64,000 nucleotides of DNA from HXMU1420-13 sp024742815. Lineage in GTDB: Bacteria; Bacteroidota; Rhodothermia; Balneolales; Balneolaceae. Position 1 is the stretch's first letter. Each line of letters starts with the position of its first letter. A model generated the notes under the pieces. That model ran no database searches. It saw only the letters and a program-made list of their open reading frames with translations, and was not told where the DNA came from. Location of the stretch: positions 310,001-374,000 of the forward strand of contig JANSXX010000002.1 of the NCBI GenBank assembly GCA_024742815.1, written 5' to 3'. This document shows, piece after piece, positions 43,749 through 51,466 of the stretch. Both the position numbers and the translations under genes were made by a program.

Positions 43749-45596
43749 ATGAGTAGTTCCGAGCCGCCAAATATTCCGTTGTCTGAAAAAGTAGCCAATC
43801 TGCCGCTGTCGCCGGGGGTGTATATCTATCGCGATAAGGGGCGCAGTGTGTTGTATGTTGGCAAGGCTAAAAAGCTGCGCAATCGGGTGCGTTCGTATTT
43901 TCAGGAATCCCGACCGGTGGATGGCCGAATCCGAACGATGGTATCCAAAATCGACGATCTCGAGGTGATTGTGACCGACTCGGAAGCCGAAGCGCTCATC
44001 CTCGAAAACAACCTCATCAAACAATCTCAGCCGCGGTACAATATCCTGTATCGGGATGATAAATCGTACCCGTACATCTGCATCACCAAAGAAGATCGCC
44101 CACGCGTGTATCCCACACGCACTATTATTAAGGATGGAAGCAAATATTACGGTCCGTACGACAGCGTTGGCGCCATGAAGCGAACACTGGAAACCATCCG
44201 CAAAGCCTTCGATTTATGCACGTGCGCTGTAAGCATCAAAAACATCGACAAAACGCGGGGAGTCCCGAAATGGCATTCCTGCTTCGATGATTATCTCCAG
44301 AATTGCTCCGGTGATTGGGACGAAGAGCGCTATGCGGAGACCATCAAAAAAGTAGAGCGGTTGGTAAATGGCCAAACCGATGCGCTGCTTCGGGAATTAA
44401 AAGAAGAGATGCAGATTGCCTCGGATGCCCTTGCTTTCGAAGAAGCTGCGAAACTGCGCGACAGTTACCTGGCCGTGGAGCGATTCAGCCAGAAAATGAA
44501 AATGGTGGCCGATAAAAAAGTTGATCGTGATGTGTTTGCGGTGAATGTAGCCGAAGATTTGGGCGAAGCGTGTGGGGTGTTGTTCAAAATCAGAGAAGGG
44601 AAACTGATCGGGAAATTTCATCGCTTTTTAAAGAACATTGATGGCTTGAGCATCCATGACTTGATTCAGTCTTTTGTAGAAGATTATTACACCGGTCAGT
44701 ACACCGCGGCAATCCCGGATGAGGTGTATATCAGTCATTCAATGACCGACGACGAGCCGTTGGTGGAGTATCTCTATCAAGAGCGGGCGAAAAAAGTGCC
44801 GGTGCATGTGCCTGAACGAGGTGAAAAGGCGCAACTAATCAAAATGGCGACAGCGAATGCGAGGCTTCATCTAAACGAACGACGCTTAGAGAAAGAAAAA
44901 GCCGAACGGGATCGAATTCCGCATGCCGTAAAAGAATTAAAAGAGCACTTGAAGCTACAGCGTTTACCACGCCGTATCGAATGTTTTGATAACTCGAACT
45001 TTCAGGGGAGTGATCCTGTAGCTTCGATGGTGAGTTTTGTGGATGCGAAACCGAGAAAGAGCGAGTACAAGCGATTTAACATCAAAACAGTGGTTGGCCC
45101 CGATGACTTTGCCTCGATGAAAGAAATTTTGACACGAAGGTATTCAGCCGTTATGAAAGACGGACTCCAAATTCCGGATTTGATTGTAGTAGATGGAGGA
45201 AAAGGTCAGTTAAGCTCGGCGGTGGCAGCTTTGAAGGAAATCGGGTTTTATGGAGAATGTGAGATCATCGGCTTAGCCAAGCGATTAGAGGAAGTTTTCG
45301 TACCGGGTAGATCAGAACCGTATATGATTCCTAAGAAATCAACCGCGCTCAAATTGCTGCAGCATGCCAGAGATGAAGCCCATCGTTTCGCCATCACTTT
45401 CCATCGGCAGAAAAGAGCAAAAAGAACTTTCGTTACCGAGTTGACAGATATTGAAGGAGTGGGAGAGAAGAAAGCGAAGGTGCTGCTTACCGAGTTTGGG
45501 TCGGTAAGTGAAATCAAGAAAGCCGATGAAGAGGCGTTAAAAAATGTTATAGGCCCGAAATTAGGGGAAAAAGTATACAACCATTTTAAGGGGTAA
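43749..45596 (+). CDS. uvrC: UvrABC excinuclease subunit C
   Basis: This 615-residue protein is the dual-incision nuclease of nucleotide excision repair. The N-terminal GIY-YIG domain (SPGVYIYRDKGRSVLYVGKA) is followed by the UVR/coiled region near 205-240 (LKEEMQIASDALAFEEAAKL). A UvrC homology/EndoV-like RNase H domain follows (IECFDNSNFQGSDPVASMVS; DLIVVDGGKGQLSSAV), with the catalytic Asp residues kept. The helix-hairpin-helix pair is at the C-terminus (ELTDIEGVGEKKAKVLLTEF; IGPKLGEKVYNHF). The length is typical. Local GC looks higher than in the flanking accessory genes. The start ATG is 4 bases past a TATCTTCG box, so the leader could be very short. Confidence 0.97.
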   Translation: MSSSEPPNIPLSEKVANLPLSPGVYIYRDKGRSVLYVGKAKKLRNRVRSYFQESRPVDGRIRTMVSKIDDLEVIVTDSEAEALILENNLIKQSQPRYNILYRDDKSYPYICITKEDRPRVYPTRTIIKDGSKYYGPYDSVGAMKRTLETIRKAFDLCTCAVSIKNIDKTRGVPKWHSCFDDYLQNCSGDWDEERYAETIKKVERLVNGQTDALLRELKEEMQIASDALAFEEAAKLRDSYLAVERFSQKMKMVADKKVDRDVFAVNVAEDLGEACGVLFKIREGKLIGKFHRFLKNIDGLSIHDLIQSFVEDYYTGQYTAAIPDEVYISHSMTDDEPLVEYLYQERAKKVPVHVPERGEKAQLIKMATANARLHLNERRLEKEKAERDRIPHAVKELKEHLKLQRLPRRIECFDNSNFQGSDPVASMVSFVDAKPRKSEYKRFNIKTVVGPDDFASMKEILTRRYSAVMKDGLQIPDLIVVDGGKGQLSSAVAALKEIGFYGECEIIGLAKRLEEVFVPGRSEPYMIPKKSTALKLLQHARDEAHRFAITFHRQKRAKRTFVTELTDIEGVGEKKAKVLLTEFGSVSEIKKADEEALKNVIGPKLGEKVYNHFKG

Positions 45597-45793
45597 TCCG
45601 TCTGTTACGATGTGATTTATGTTAGTTGCATGTGATGTGAGGTCTAACATCATCATGTGATTTGTAGCATGGATGTGAGAATGTATCCTAATACCAGTTG
45701 ATAGAGGTAGTCAACACAAAGCGATTATCTCGGTTAACAGATCACCACCGAATTTCAAGTTAATTGATAACTCGGCAAACAAAATCCCAAAAT

Positions 45794-45798
45794 AAGGG
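45794..45798 (+). promoter_or_regulatory. Ribosome binding site for the sigma factor
   Basis: AAGGG lies 8 bases before the ATG at 45807. The upstream GTG at 45798 overlaps this site and is therefore not the likely start. Confidence 0.6.
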
Positions 45799-45806
45799 TG
45801 ACTATT

Positions 45807-46451
45807 ATGGAACTAGTAAAAAGAAATACCGGAAATAAATCATACGCCAGTTTAAAAGATCAAGAGTTGGTTCGTTTATTCAGACGTAAAGCTGACGAGT
45901 TTGCTTTTAACGAGCTCATGAACCGACATCAGGCAAAAGTATATTCTTATATCTACAGCATGATTAACAATCCTGAAATTGCAAACGATATTTTTCAAGA
46001 GACCTTCACCAAGGTGATCACCAAAATGGACGATACCTACAACGAGCAGGGAAAATGGATTGCATGGGTAATGCGTATTGCTCATAACGCTACAATTGAT
46101 CATATTAGAAAACAAAAGCGATACATCGACGTTAACTCGTGGTATGATGAGGAAGGCGCGAAATCGGATTATTTTGATCGCATGGAAGACGATAGCGTTG
46201 TGGATGCCGACGACCAAATGGTTGTAAACGAAACCAATGCAAGCTTGATGTCGCACATCGCAAAATTGCCCGAAGAACAGCGCACTGTGGTACTTTTAAG
46301 GCACTATTACGAGATGCCTTTTAAAGAAATTGCAGAATTAACAAATGTTTCAATAAATACGGCACTAGGACGTATGAGATATGCGTTAATCAACCTCAGA
46401 AAATATTTTGACGAGGAAAGACAATTAGAGCTAAAACATGCTAAACAGTGA
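45807..46451 (+). CDS. RNA polymerase sigma factor, ECF subfamily
   Basis: From the ATG at 45807 the protein has 214 residues. Region 2 contains FNELMNRHQAKVYSYIYSMI then DIFQETFTKVI (promoter melting and core binding). Region 4 contains LPEEQRTVVLLRHYYEMPFK with the HTH EIAELTNVSINTALGRMRYA. Its 3' end overlaps by 14 bases a gene for a single-span protein that looks like its anti-sigma factor. The target regulon is unknown. The family is probably the general ECF group found widely in Bacteroidota. Confidence 0.93.
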   Translation: MELVKRNTGNKSYASLKDQELVRLFRRKADEFAFNELMNRHQAKVYSYIYSMINNPEIANDIFQETFTKVITKMDDTYNEQGKWIAWVMRIAHNATIDHIRKQKRYIDVNSWYDEEGAKSDYFDRMEDDSVVDADDQMVVNETNASLMSHIAKLPEEQRTVVLLRHYYEMPFKEIAELTNVSINTALGRMRYALINLRKYFDEERQLELKHAKQ

Positions 46452-47019
46452 AGAAGGTTGTATTCGATATCTGATGCGGGAAATGGATCCCGCAGAGGAG
46501 ATCGAATTTGAGCGCGCAATGATGAAGGATCAGAATCTACTTATTGAAGTAGAAAGCCTTCGAAAAACATATCAAAAACTCGGGAAGCTTCCCTTACAAA
46601 TACCTCCCCAAAATCTGGTTGACGAAATCACCAACAACGCAGTTGGTGAACAACGTAAAAGGATAAATAAGAACAATAAATTTCTGCAAACACTTACTAA
46701 AGCCGTTGCTTCGGTAGCAGCAGCGGTATTAGTGGTTTCTGCCGGTACATATTTTTATGGTTCAAATTCCGGGCAGCAATCTAATCAGCCCGGAACAGTT
46801 GAAGCAACAACGCAATCTTCGGTCGCAAATACTATTTCCCAGCCATGGGTAGATCGAAATGAAGTGATAGAATTTGCAGGAACTTCAGTACAAAACCAGA
46901 ATACTACCGAAGTGGAAAATGAACGCTTAGAAAGCTTCGAGAAACTTAGACTGGTAAACTCTGAAACCGGATTCTCTCCACCCAACAGGAAAGTAGTACT
47001 TACCAGTACATCCAACTAA
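46438..47019 (+). CDS. Putative membrane-bound anti-sigma factor
   Basis: This 193-residue protein has a cytoplasmic helical N-terminus (CIRYLMREMDPAEEIEFERA), in the style of zinc-less anti-sigma domains. One membrane span (about 84-101, LTKAVASVAAAVLVVSAGTYF) leads to a Gln/Ser/Thr-rich periplasmic tail. The overlap with the upstream ECF gene is the usual sigma/anti-sigma layout. No His-x3-Cys-x2-Cys zinc motif is visible. A terminator follows. Function is inferred from context and topology. Confidence 0.75.
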   Translation: MLNSEEGCIRYLMREMDPAEEIEFERAMMKDQNLLIEVESLRKTYQKLGKLPLQIPPQNLVDEITNNAVGEQRKRINKNNKFLQTLTKAVASVAAAVLVVSAGTYFYGSNSGQQSNQPGTVEATTQSSVANTISQPWVDRNEVIEFAGTSVQNQNTTEVENERLESFEKLRLVNSETGFSPPNRKVVLTSTSN

Positions 47020-47023
47020 TTAT

Positions 47024-47048
47024 AAGGCAGCCAATGGGTTGCCTTTTT
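47024..47048 (+). terminator. Terminator after the sigma/anti-sigma pair
   Basis: Stem AAGGCAGCC/GGGTTGCCTT (with one G-T wobble) around AATG, followed by T5. It isolates the pair from parA. Confidence 0.8.
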
Positions 47049-47146
47049 AATGTGGATAACTTCCGAATAATGTGTGAATAAGTAATTTTGTATGCGATTC
47101 TACCTCGCTTTATATTGAAATTAGAATAATAATGAACATTTAGTGT

Positions 47147-47150
47147 AGGA
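47147..47150 (+). promoter_or_regulatory. Ribosome binding site deciding the parA start
   Basis: AGGA sits 7 bases before the ATG at 47158 and too near the in-frame TTG at 47152, so MGKVISIANQ is the true start. Confidence 0.5.
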
Positions 47151-47157
47151 ATTGTTA

Positions 47158-47955
47158 ATGGGCAAAGTCATTTCAATTGCCAATCAGAAAGGTGGAGTGG
47201 GTAAAACTACAACAGCTATTAATCTGGCTGCCAGTTTAGCCGCAATCGAACACCCAACCCTAATTATAGATATCGATCCACAGAGTAATTCGACCAGTGG
47301 TTTAGGGATCGATTCAAAAACTGTGACTAATTCTATCTACGAAATCATGATAGGAAGTGCGGATCTGACAGAGTCTATTCGGGAAACAGAGCTGGATTTT
47401 CTGGATCTGGTTCCGGCGCATATCAACTTGGTAGGTGCCGAAATCGAAATGATAGATCGCGATGAAAGAGAGCGAATTCTGAAAAAAGCTGTGGCAGAAG
47501 CTCGTGAACGCTACGATTTTGTGATTATTGACTGTCCGCCTTCATTGGGATTACTAACCATAAACGCATTAACTGCTTCCGATTCCATCGTAATACCGGT
47601 TCAATGCGAGTATTTTGCTTTGGAAGGACTTGGTCAACTTTTAAACACCATAAAGATTGTTCGCCAGCACTTAAATCCGGAATTGGATATTGAAGGCGTT
47701 CTGTTAACGATGTATGATAATCGTACGCGACTTTCAAATCAGGTGGCAGAAGAGGTAAAGAGGTATTTTGATGACCGTGTATTCAAATCAGTGATCTCTA
47801 GAAATGTGCGACTTGCAGAAGCGCCGAGTTTTGGTAAACCCGCTTTGTTGTACGATTCAATGAGTGTTGGAGCGAAAAATTATTTGTCGCTGGCGCGGGA
47901 AATCATCAAAAAGAATAGAAAATTATTTAAGAACAGTCCGGTTCTGTCGAACTAG
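47158..47955 (+). CDS. parA: Chromosome partitioning ATPase ParA (Soj)
   Basis: This 265-residue ATPase works with ParB in origin segregation. The deviant Walker A motif is QKGGVGKTTTAINLAASLA. The Walker A' partner DIDPQSNSTSGLGI and the Walker B VIIDCPPSLGLLT are present, then IPVQCEYFALEGLGQLL. Its start at 47158 is chosen from the AGGA site. It is followed 9 bases later by parB and then DUF5683, the usual Bacteroidota order. Confidence 0.97.
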   Translation: MGKVISIANQKGGVGKTTTAINLAASLAAIEHPTLIIDIDPQSNSTSGLGIDSKTVTNSIYEIMIGSADLTESIRETELDFLDLVPAHINLVGAEIEMIDRDERERILKKAVAEARERYDFVIIDCPPSLGLLTINALTASDSIVIPVQCEYFALEGLGQLLNTIKIVRQHLNPELDIEGVLLTMYDNRTRLSNQVAEEVKRYFDDRVFKSVISRNVRLAEAPSFGKPALLYDSMSVGAKNYLSLAREIIKKNRKLFKNSPVLSN

Positions 47956-47964
47956 GAAGTATAC

Positions 47965-48888
47965 ATGGCAAGCAAGAAAGTTTTAGGTAGAGGATTAGGT
48001 GCTTTTTTTCCGGAATATGACAACGATTCCAAGGGTGAGTCGAATGATAAAGCTCCCAAAAAAGGCGTAGAAAAAACGATTTCTGATCCCGTTGAACGCG
48101 TAAATATTGTGTTGAATGTGCCGGTAGATCATATTCGCGCAAACCCACATCAACCGCGTACCGAATTTGATGAAGAGAAGCTTGATGAATTAGCCGAATC
48201 GATTAAGACACACGGCTTAATTCAGCCCATTACGGTTCGCTATATTGGAGAGAAAAGATTTGAGCTGATTGCTGGTGAACGTCGATTACGTGCTTCTAAA
48301 TTGGCCGGGCTTGCAGAAATTCCTGCATACATTCGTGAAGCGGATGATGAACAGTCGATGGCTTTTGCACTTATCGAAAATATTCAGCGGCAGGATTTAA
48401 ATCCGCTGGAAGTAGCGATGGGATACAAGCGCTTGATTGATGAATTTGAGTATACCCAAGCAGAAGTTGCCAATAGAGTTGGTAAAAATCGTACCACGGT
48501 AACGAACATGCTGCGGCTGCTTAATTTACCCGATTTTATCCAAACCGCACTTATTAATGATGAAATTTCGATTGGACATGCTCGTGCATTGATTACGATA
48601 GAAGATGCGTCGTTGCAATCAAAATTGTTGAATAAAATCATCAAAGAAGGGTGGACGGTTCGTCAGGTTGAGGATGCGGTTCGTACGGCTCATGCTCCAT
48701 CAAAGAAAAAAACTACTCCAACAAAGCAACCGGCAAACCCATTTTACGACGAGATATCAAATCGATTGCGAAACACGTTAAGCACCAAAGTTAATGTAAA
48801 GCCCAAAGCGAAAGGTGGAGAAATCAGCATCGAATATTACTCGGAAGAAGACCTCGAACGCATACTATCTATTTTTGATTCGATCTAG
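47965..48888 (+). CDS. parB: Chromosome partitioning protein ParB
   Basis: This 307-residue CTP-dependent centromere-binding clamp begins ASKKVLGRGLGAFFPEYD, the ParA-stimulating N-terminus. The nuclease-like/CTPase core has IRANPHQPRTEFDEEKLDEL then LIAGERRLRASKLAGL. The HTH region (TQAEVANRVGKNRTTVTNML) and the C-terminal dimerisation domain (VNVKPKAKGGEISIEYYSEE) complete it. I saw no clear parS palindrome (TGTTTCACGTGAAACA type) in the window. Confidence 0.97.
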   Translation: MASKKVLGRGLGAFFPEYDNDSKGESNDKAPKKGVEKTISDPVERVNIVLNVPVDHIRANPHQPRTEFDEEKLDELAESIKTHGLIQPITVRYIGEKRFELIAGERRLRASKLAGLAEIPAYIREADDEQSMAFALIENIQRQDLNPLEVAMGYKRLIDEFEYTQAEVANRVGKNRTTVTNMLRLLNLPDFIQTALINDEISIGHARALITIEDASLQSKLLNKIIKEGWTVRQVEDAVRTAHAPSKKKTTPTKQPANPFYDEISNRLRNTLSTKVNVKPKAKGGEISIEYYSEEDLERILSIFDSI

Positions 48889-49486
48889 TTTTTGTTTTTT
48901 AGGGATTCTTTTTGTGTTGGCCGGTAACTCTGTGGCGCAACAGCGTTTTCATTTATTAGCTCCAACGTCTCCGGTTTATACTTCAAATTCGCTAATTGAA
49001 AGCCAGACTTTTCCTGATCCAAAAGCAGTAATGCGGAAATCATTGATTGTTCCGGGATGGGGACAAATCACAAACAAGCAAACTTGGAAAGTGCCTATCG
49101 TTTACGGATTACTTGGTGGATTAACCTATTACAGCATTACATTAACCAAAGATTATCACGATTACAGGGCGGCTTACTATAATGCTACCAATGAAAATCA
49201 GGATTTCAGATTCGGACCCACTCCGGCCTATTTAGTGGGGCAGAATTCATCAAGTATTCGCAACCAAAGAGACTTTTTGCGGAATAGGCGCGACTTTATC
49301 TATGTAACTATTGGTTTGGCTTATTTATTAAATGTGGTAGATGCTTACGTATATGCGCATTTACGGCCTTTTGATGTTTCAGATAATCTTAGTTTGGCAC
49401 CAACCCTCAATGTAGAAACGACGAATGCAAGCATTGCAACCTTGGAATTGATTCCGGTTATGTCGTTCAAATTTTCAATTAAATAA
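48815..49486 (+). CDS. DUF5683 exported/membrane protein
   Basis: The frame is open from an ATG at 48815, inside parB, but the leader is better from the TTG at 48875 (IRSSFCFLGILFVLAGNSVA then Q). I report the longer frame and doubt its first 20 residues. The conserved part is ALMRKSLIVPGWGQITNKQ-like, here KAVMRKSLIVPGWGQITNKQ, with WKVPIVYGLLGGLTYYSI, RRDFIYVTIGLAYLLNVVDA and YVYAHLRPFDVSDNL, the DUF5683 signature. Such genes follow parB in many Bacteroidota. The function is unknown; an envelope protein is likely. Confidence 0.8.
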   Translation: MEKSASNITRKKTSNAYYLFLIRSSFCFLGILFVLAGNSVAQQRFHLLAPTSPVYTSNSLIESQTFPDPKAVMRKSLIVPGWGQITNKQTWKVPIVYGLLGGLTYYSITLTKDYHDYRAAYYNATNENQDFRFGPTPAYLVGQNSSSIRNQRDFLRNRRDFIYVTIGLAYLLNVVDAYVYAHLRPFDVSDNLSLAPTLNVETTNASIATLELIPVMSFKFSIK

Positions 49487-49488
49487 GT

Positions 49489-50196
49489 ATGAATTTTAAG
49501 TTTAAAGATGAAAACGGAACTCCGAATAAATACCGCTCAGGCTATGATGCCGATATTTGGAGTGTGTTTAAAATTATGGGTGAGTTTGTTGAAGGATATG
49601 ACAAGCTATTTCGAGTAGGGCCATGTGTATCAATTTTTGGCTCTGCACGAACTCATCCCGATAACGAGTATTACAAATTAGCCTCCGAATTTGCAGCCCA
49701 ATTATCACATAAAGGATTTGGAGTGATAACAGGTGGCGGTCCCGGAATTATGGAGGCGGCTAATAAAGGGGCTTACGATGCAGAAGGTAAATCGGTTGGT
49801 GTTGGTATTGAATTACCTTTCGAACAAGGCTTGAATGATTTTGTACATCGAGATTACTCCATTAACTTTAACTACTTTTTCGTGCGTAAGGTAATGTTTG
49901 TGAAATACTCACAAGCTTTGGTTGTATTCCCGGGAGGATTTGGAACTCTCGATGAGTTATTTGAAAGTCTCACTTTAGTTCAAACGCAAAAAATATCGAA
50001 GATTCCCATCATACTCTTTGGTAGCAGTTATTGGCAAGGATTAGTGGATTGGATGAATACATCCATGAAAGAATGGGGTACCATTTCTGAACACGACACC
50101 GATCTTTTTCACGTTACTAATAGCTGTGAAGAAGGAGTAAAAATTATCACCGATTTTTATTCAAATGAAGATCCGGAACCTAATTTCTACTTCTAG
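49489..50196 (+). CDS. LOG/TIGR00730 family putative phosphoribohydrolase
   Basis: This 235-residue Rossmann protein has the LOG motif PGGFGTLDEL and the upstream GFGVITGGGPGIMEAANKGA, with RKVMFVKYSQALVVF between them. The family hydrolyses nucleoside 5'-monophosphates (cytokinin riboside 5'-monophosphate in plants). It starts 2 bases after the DUF5683 stop, so it is probably the last gene of the par operon. Bacterial substrates are not known from sequence. Confidence 0.88.
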   Translation: MNFKFKDENGTPNKYRSGYDADIWSVFKIMGEFVEGYDKLFRVGPCVSIFGSARTHPDNEYYKLASEFAAQLSHKGFGVITGGGPGIMEAANKGAYDAEGKSVGVGIELPFEQGLNDFVHRDYSINFNYFFVRKVMFVKYSQALVVFPGGFGTLDELFESLTLVQTQKISKIPIILFGSSYWQGLVDWMNTSMKEWGTISEHDTDLFHVTNSCEEGVKIITDFYSNEDPEPNFYF

Positions 50197-50325
50197 ATTA
50201 AGAATAAGTAACCATTTGAAGTAGCAACAATAAAATAAAAGATAACTGAGTTTAAGACTTTAAAAGGTGGGAGATTTTTCAGTAAATTACCAACTTGTCT
50301 GAACCGAACTAACAAAGTTAATCAC

Positions 50326-51324
50326 ATGAAGGTATTTAAGAGTATTTTTTTAACTGCATTATTTGCTATAGCCTCAACTCTAGCTTTTGCTCAGGAAGAA
50401 GCGGACGCTATTAATGCATATAACGAAGCACAAGAGCTTGCACAAAGTAAAGATTTTGATGCAGCCATTGATAAATTCGGCGAAGCAATTGAATTGGGAG
50501 AAGCCGTAGGGAATACAGATATCGTAACCCGTTCAAAAAACTACATCCCAAAACTACATTACCAAAAAGCAGCAGCTGCTTTTCAAGCATTTAGAAGTTC
50601 CCCAAGTGTAGAGGGATTGGATAACGTGATCGCACTATTTAACACATCTCAAGAAATGGGATCTGAGTATGGCGATGATGATATCAGCAATCGATCGAGA
50701 GGCGTTTTAGCCCAATTGCATTATCAAAAAGCAACAATGCTATTCAAGCGCGAAGATTTTGAAGGCGCTGATACCGAGCTAGACGCGGCGTTACAAATCA
50801 ATCCGAATTATGCAAAAGCGTACTACCAAAAAGGATTAGTAGCAAAAAAACTAGATGGTGAAGTTGAAACCATTATGAGTTGGTTTGATCGTGCTATCAA
50901 TGTTGGGAATCAAGTAAACGACAACACGGTGGTTCGACAGGCTACAAATTCAGCGCATGCAGAATTATTATTCAGAGGTTCAAAAGCCATTGAGAATAAC
51001 CGGTTAAGTAATGCTATTCAATTGCTACAGAGCTCACTAACGTACAATCCTGAATCTTCAGATTCTTACTATCGTTTAGCTGAAGCATCTAACAAACAAG
51101 GTAACTACGACCGAGCTGTTGAATTCGCAACCACTTCACTTGAGTACGAGCAAGGTGGTGCTACAGACAAAGCTAAAATTTACTTTGAGCTTGGATTTGC
51201 TCAGCAAAGTAAAGGGAATAAAGCCCAAGCTTGCGAAGCATTCACTAACGCAAGTTATGGCTCATTCAAAGCTCCATCAGAGCATAAAATGGAATTTGAG
51301 TTGAAGTGTGAAAGCACCTACTAA
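50326..51324 (+). CDS. Exported TPR-repeat protein
   Basis: This 332-residue protein begins with a signal peptide (MKVFKSIFLTALFAIASTLAFA). At least six TPR-like helical pairs follow, each with A-x-x-x-G and Y/F-x-K signatures (NEAQELAQSKDFDAAIDKFG; KRED-FEGADTELDAALQINP; RLAEASNKQGNYDRAVEFAT). It should be periplasmic or outer-membrane attached and act as a scaffold. It is monocistronic with a strong terminator. Confidence 0.88.
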   Translation: MKVFKSIFLTALFAIASTLAFAQEEADAINAYNEAQELAQSKDFDAAIDKFGEAIELGEAVGNTDIVTRSKNYIPKLHYQKAAAAFQAFRSSPSVEGLDNVIALFNTSQEMGSEYGDDDISNRSRGVLAQLHYQKATMLFKREDFEGADTELDAALQINPNYAKAYYQKGLVAKKLDGEVETIMSWFDRAINVGNQVNDNTVVRQATNSAHAELLFRGSKAIENNRLSNAIQLLQSSLTYNPESSDSYYRLAEASNKQGNYDRAVEFATTSLEYEQGGATDKAKIYFELGFAQQSKGNKAQACEAFTNASYGSFKAPSEHKMEFELKCESTY

Positions 51325-51342
51325 TTCTCAACGATTTTTCTC

Positions 51343-51374
51343 AAGCCTTGGATCTTCGATTCAAGGCTTTTTTT
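51343..51374 (+). terminator. Rho-independent terminator after the TPR gene
   Basis: Stem AAGCCTTGGATC/GATTCAAGGCTT with a TTC loop and T7 tail. The stem has a single G-T wobble. Confidence 0.92.
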
Positions 51375-51466
51375 ATGCTCGAAAATCTGTATTCCCGATT
51401 TAATGTAAATGCTACATTGCCTATCTTCGGGCGCAAGTTTTAACTCCCCCAATCCTTACGATTCTT

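Noticed and set aside
45597..45793. Repeated ATGTGAT words before the sigma factor gene as a structured RNA or tRNA
   Set aside because: The words are short and imperfect (CATGTGATGT and ACATCATCATG), with no cloverleaf or known riboswitch shape.
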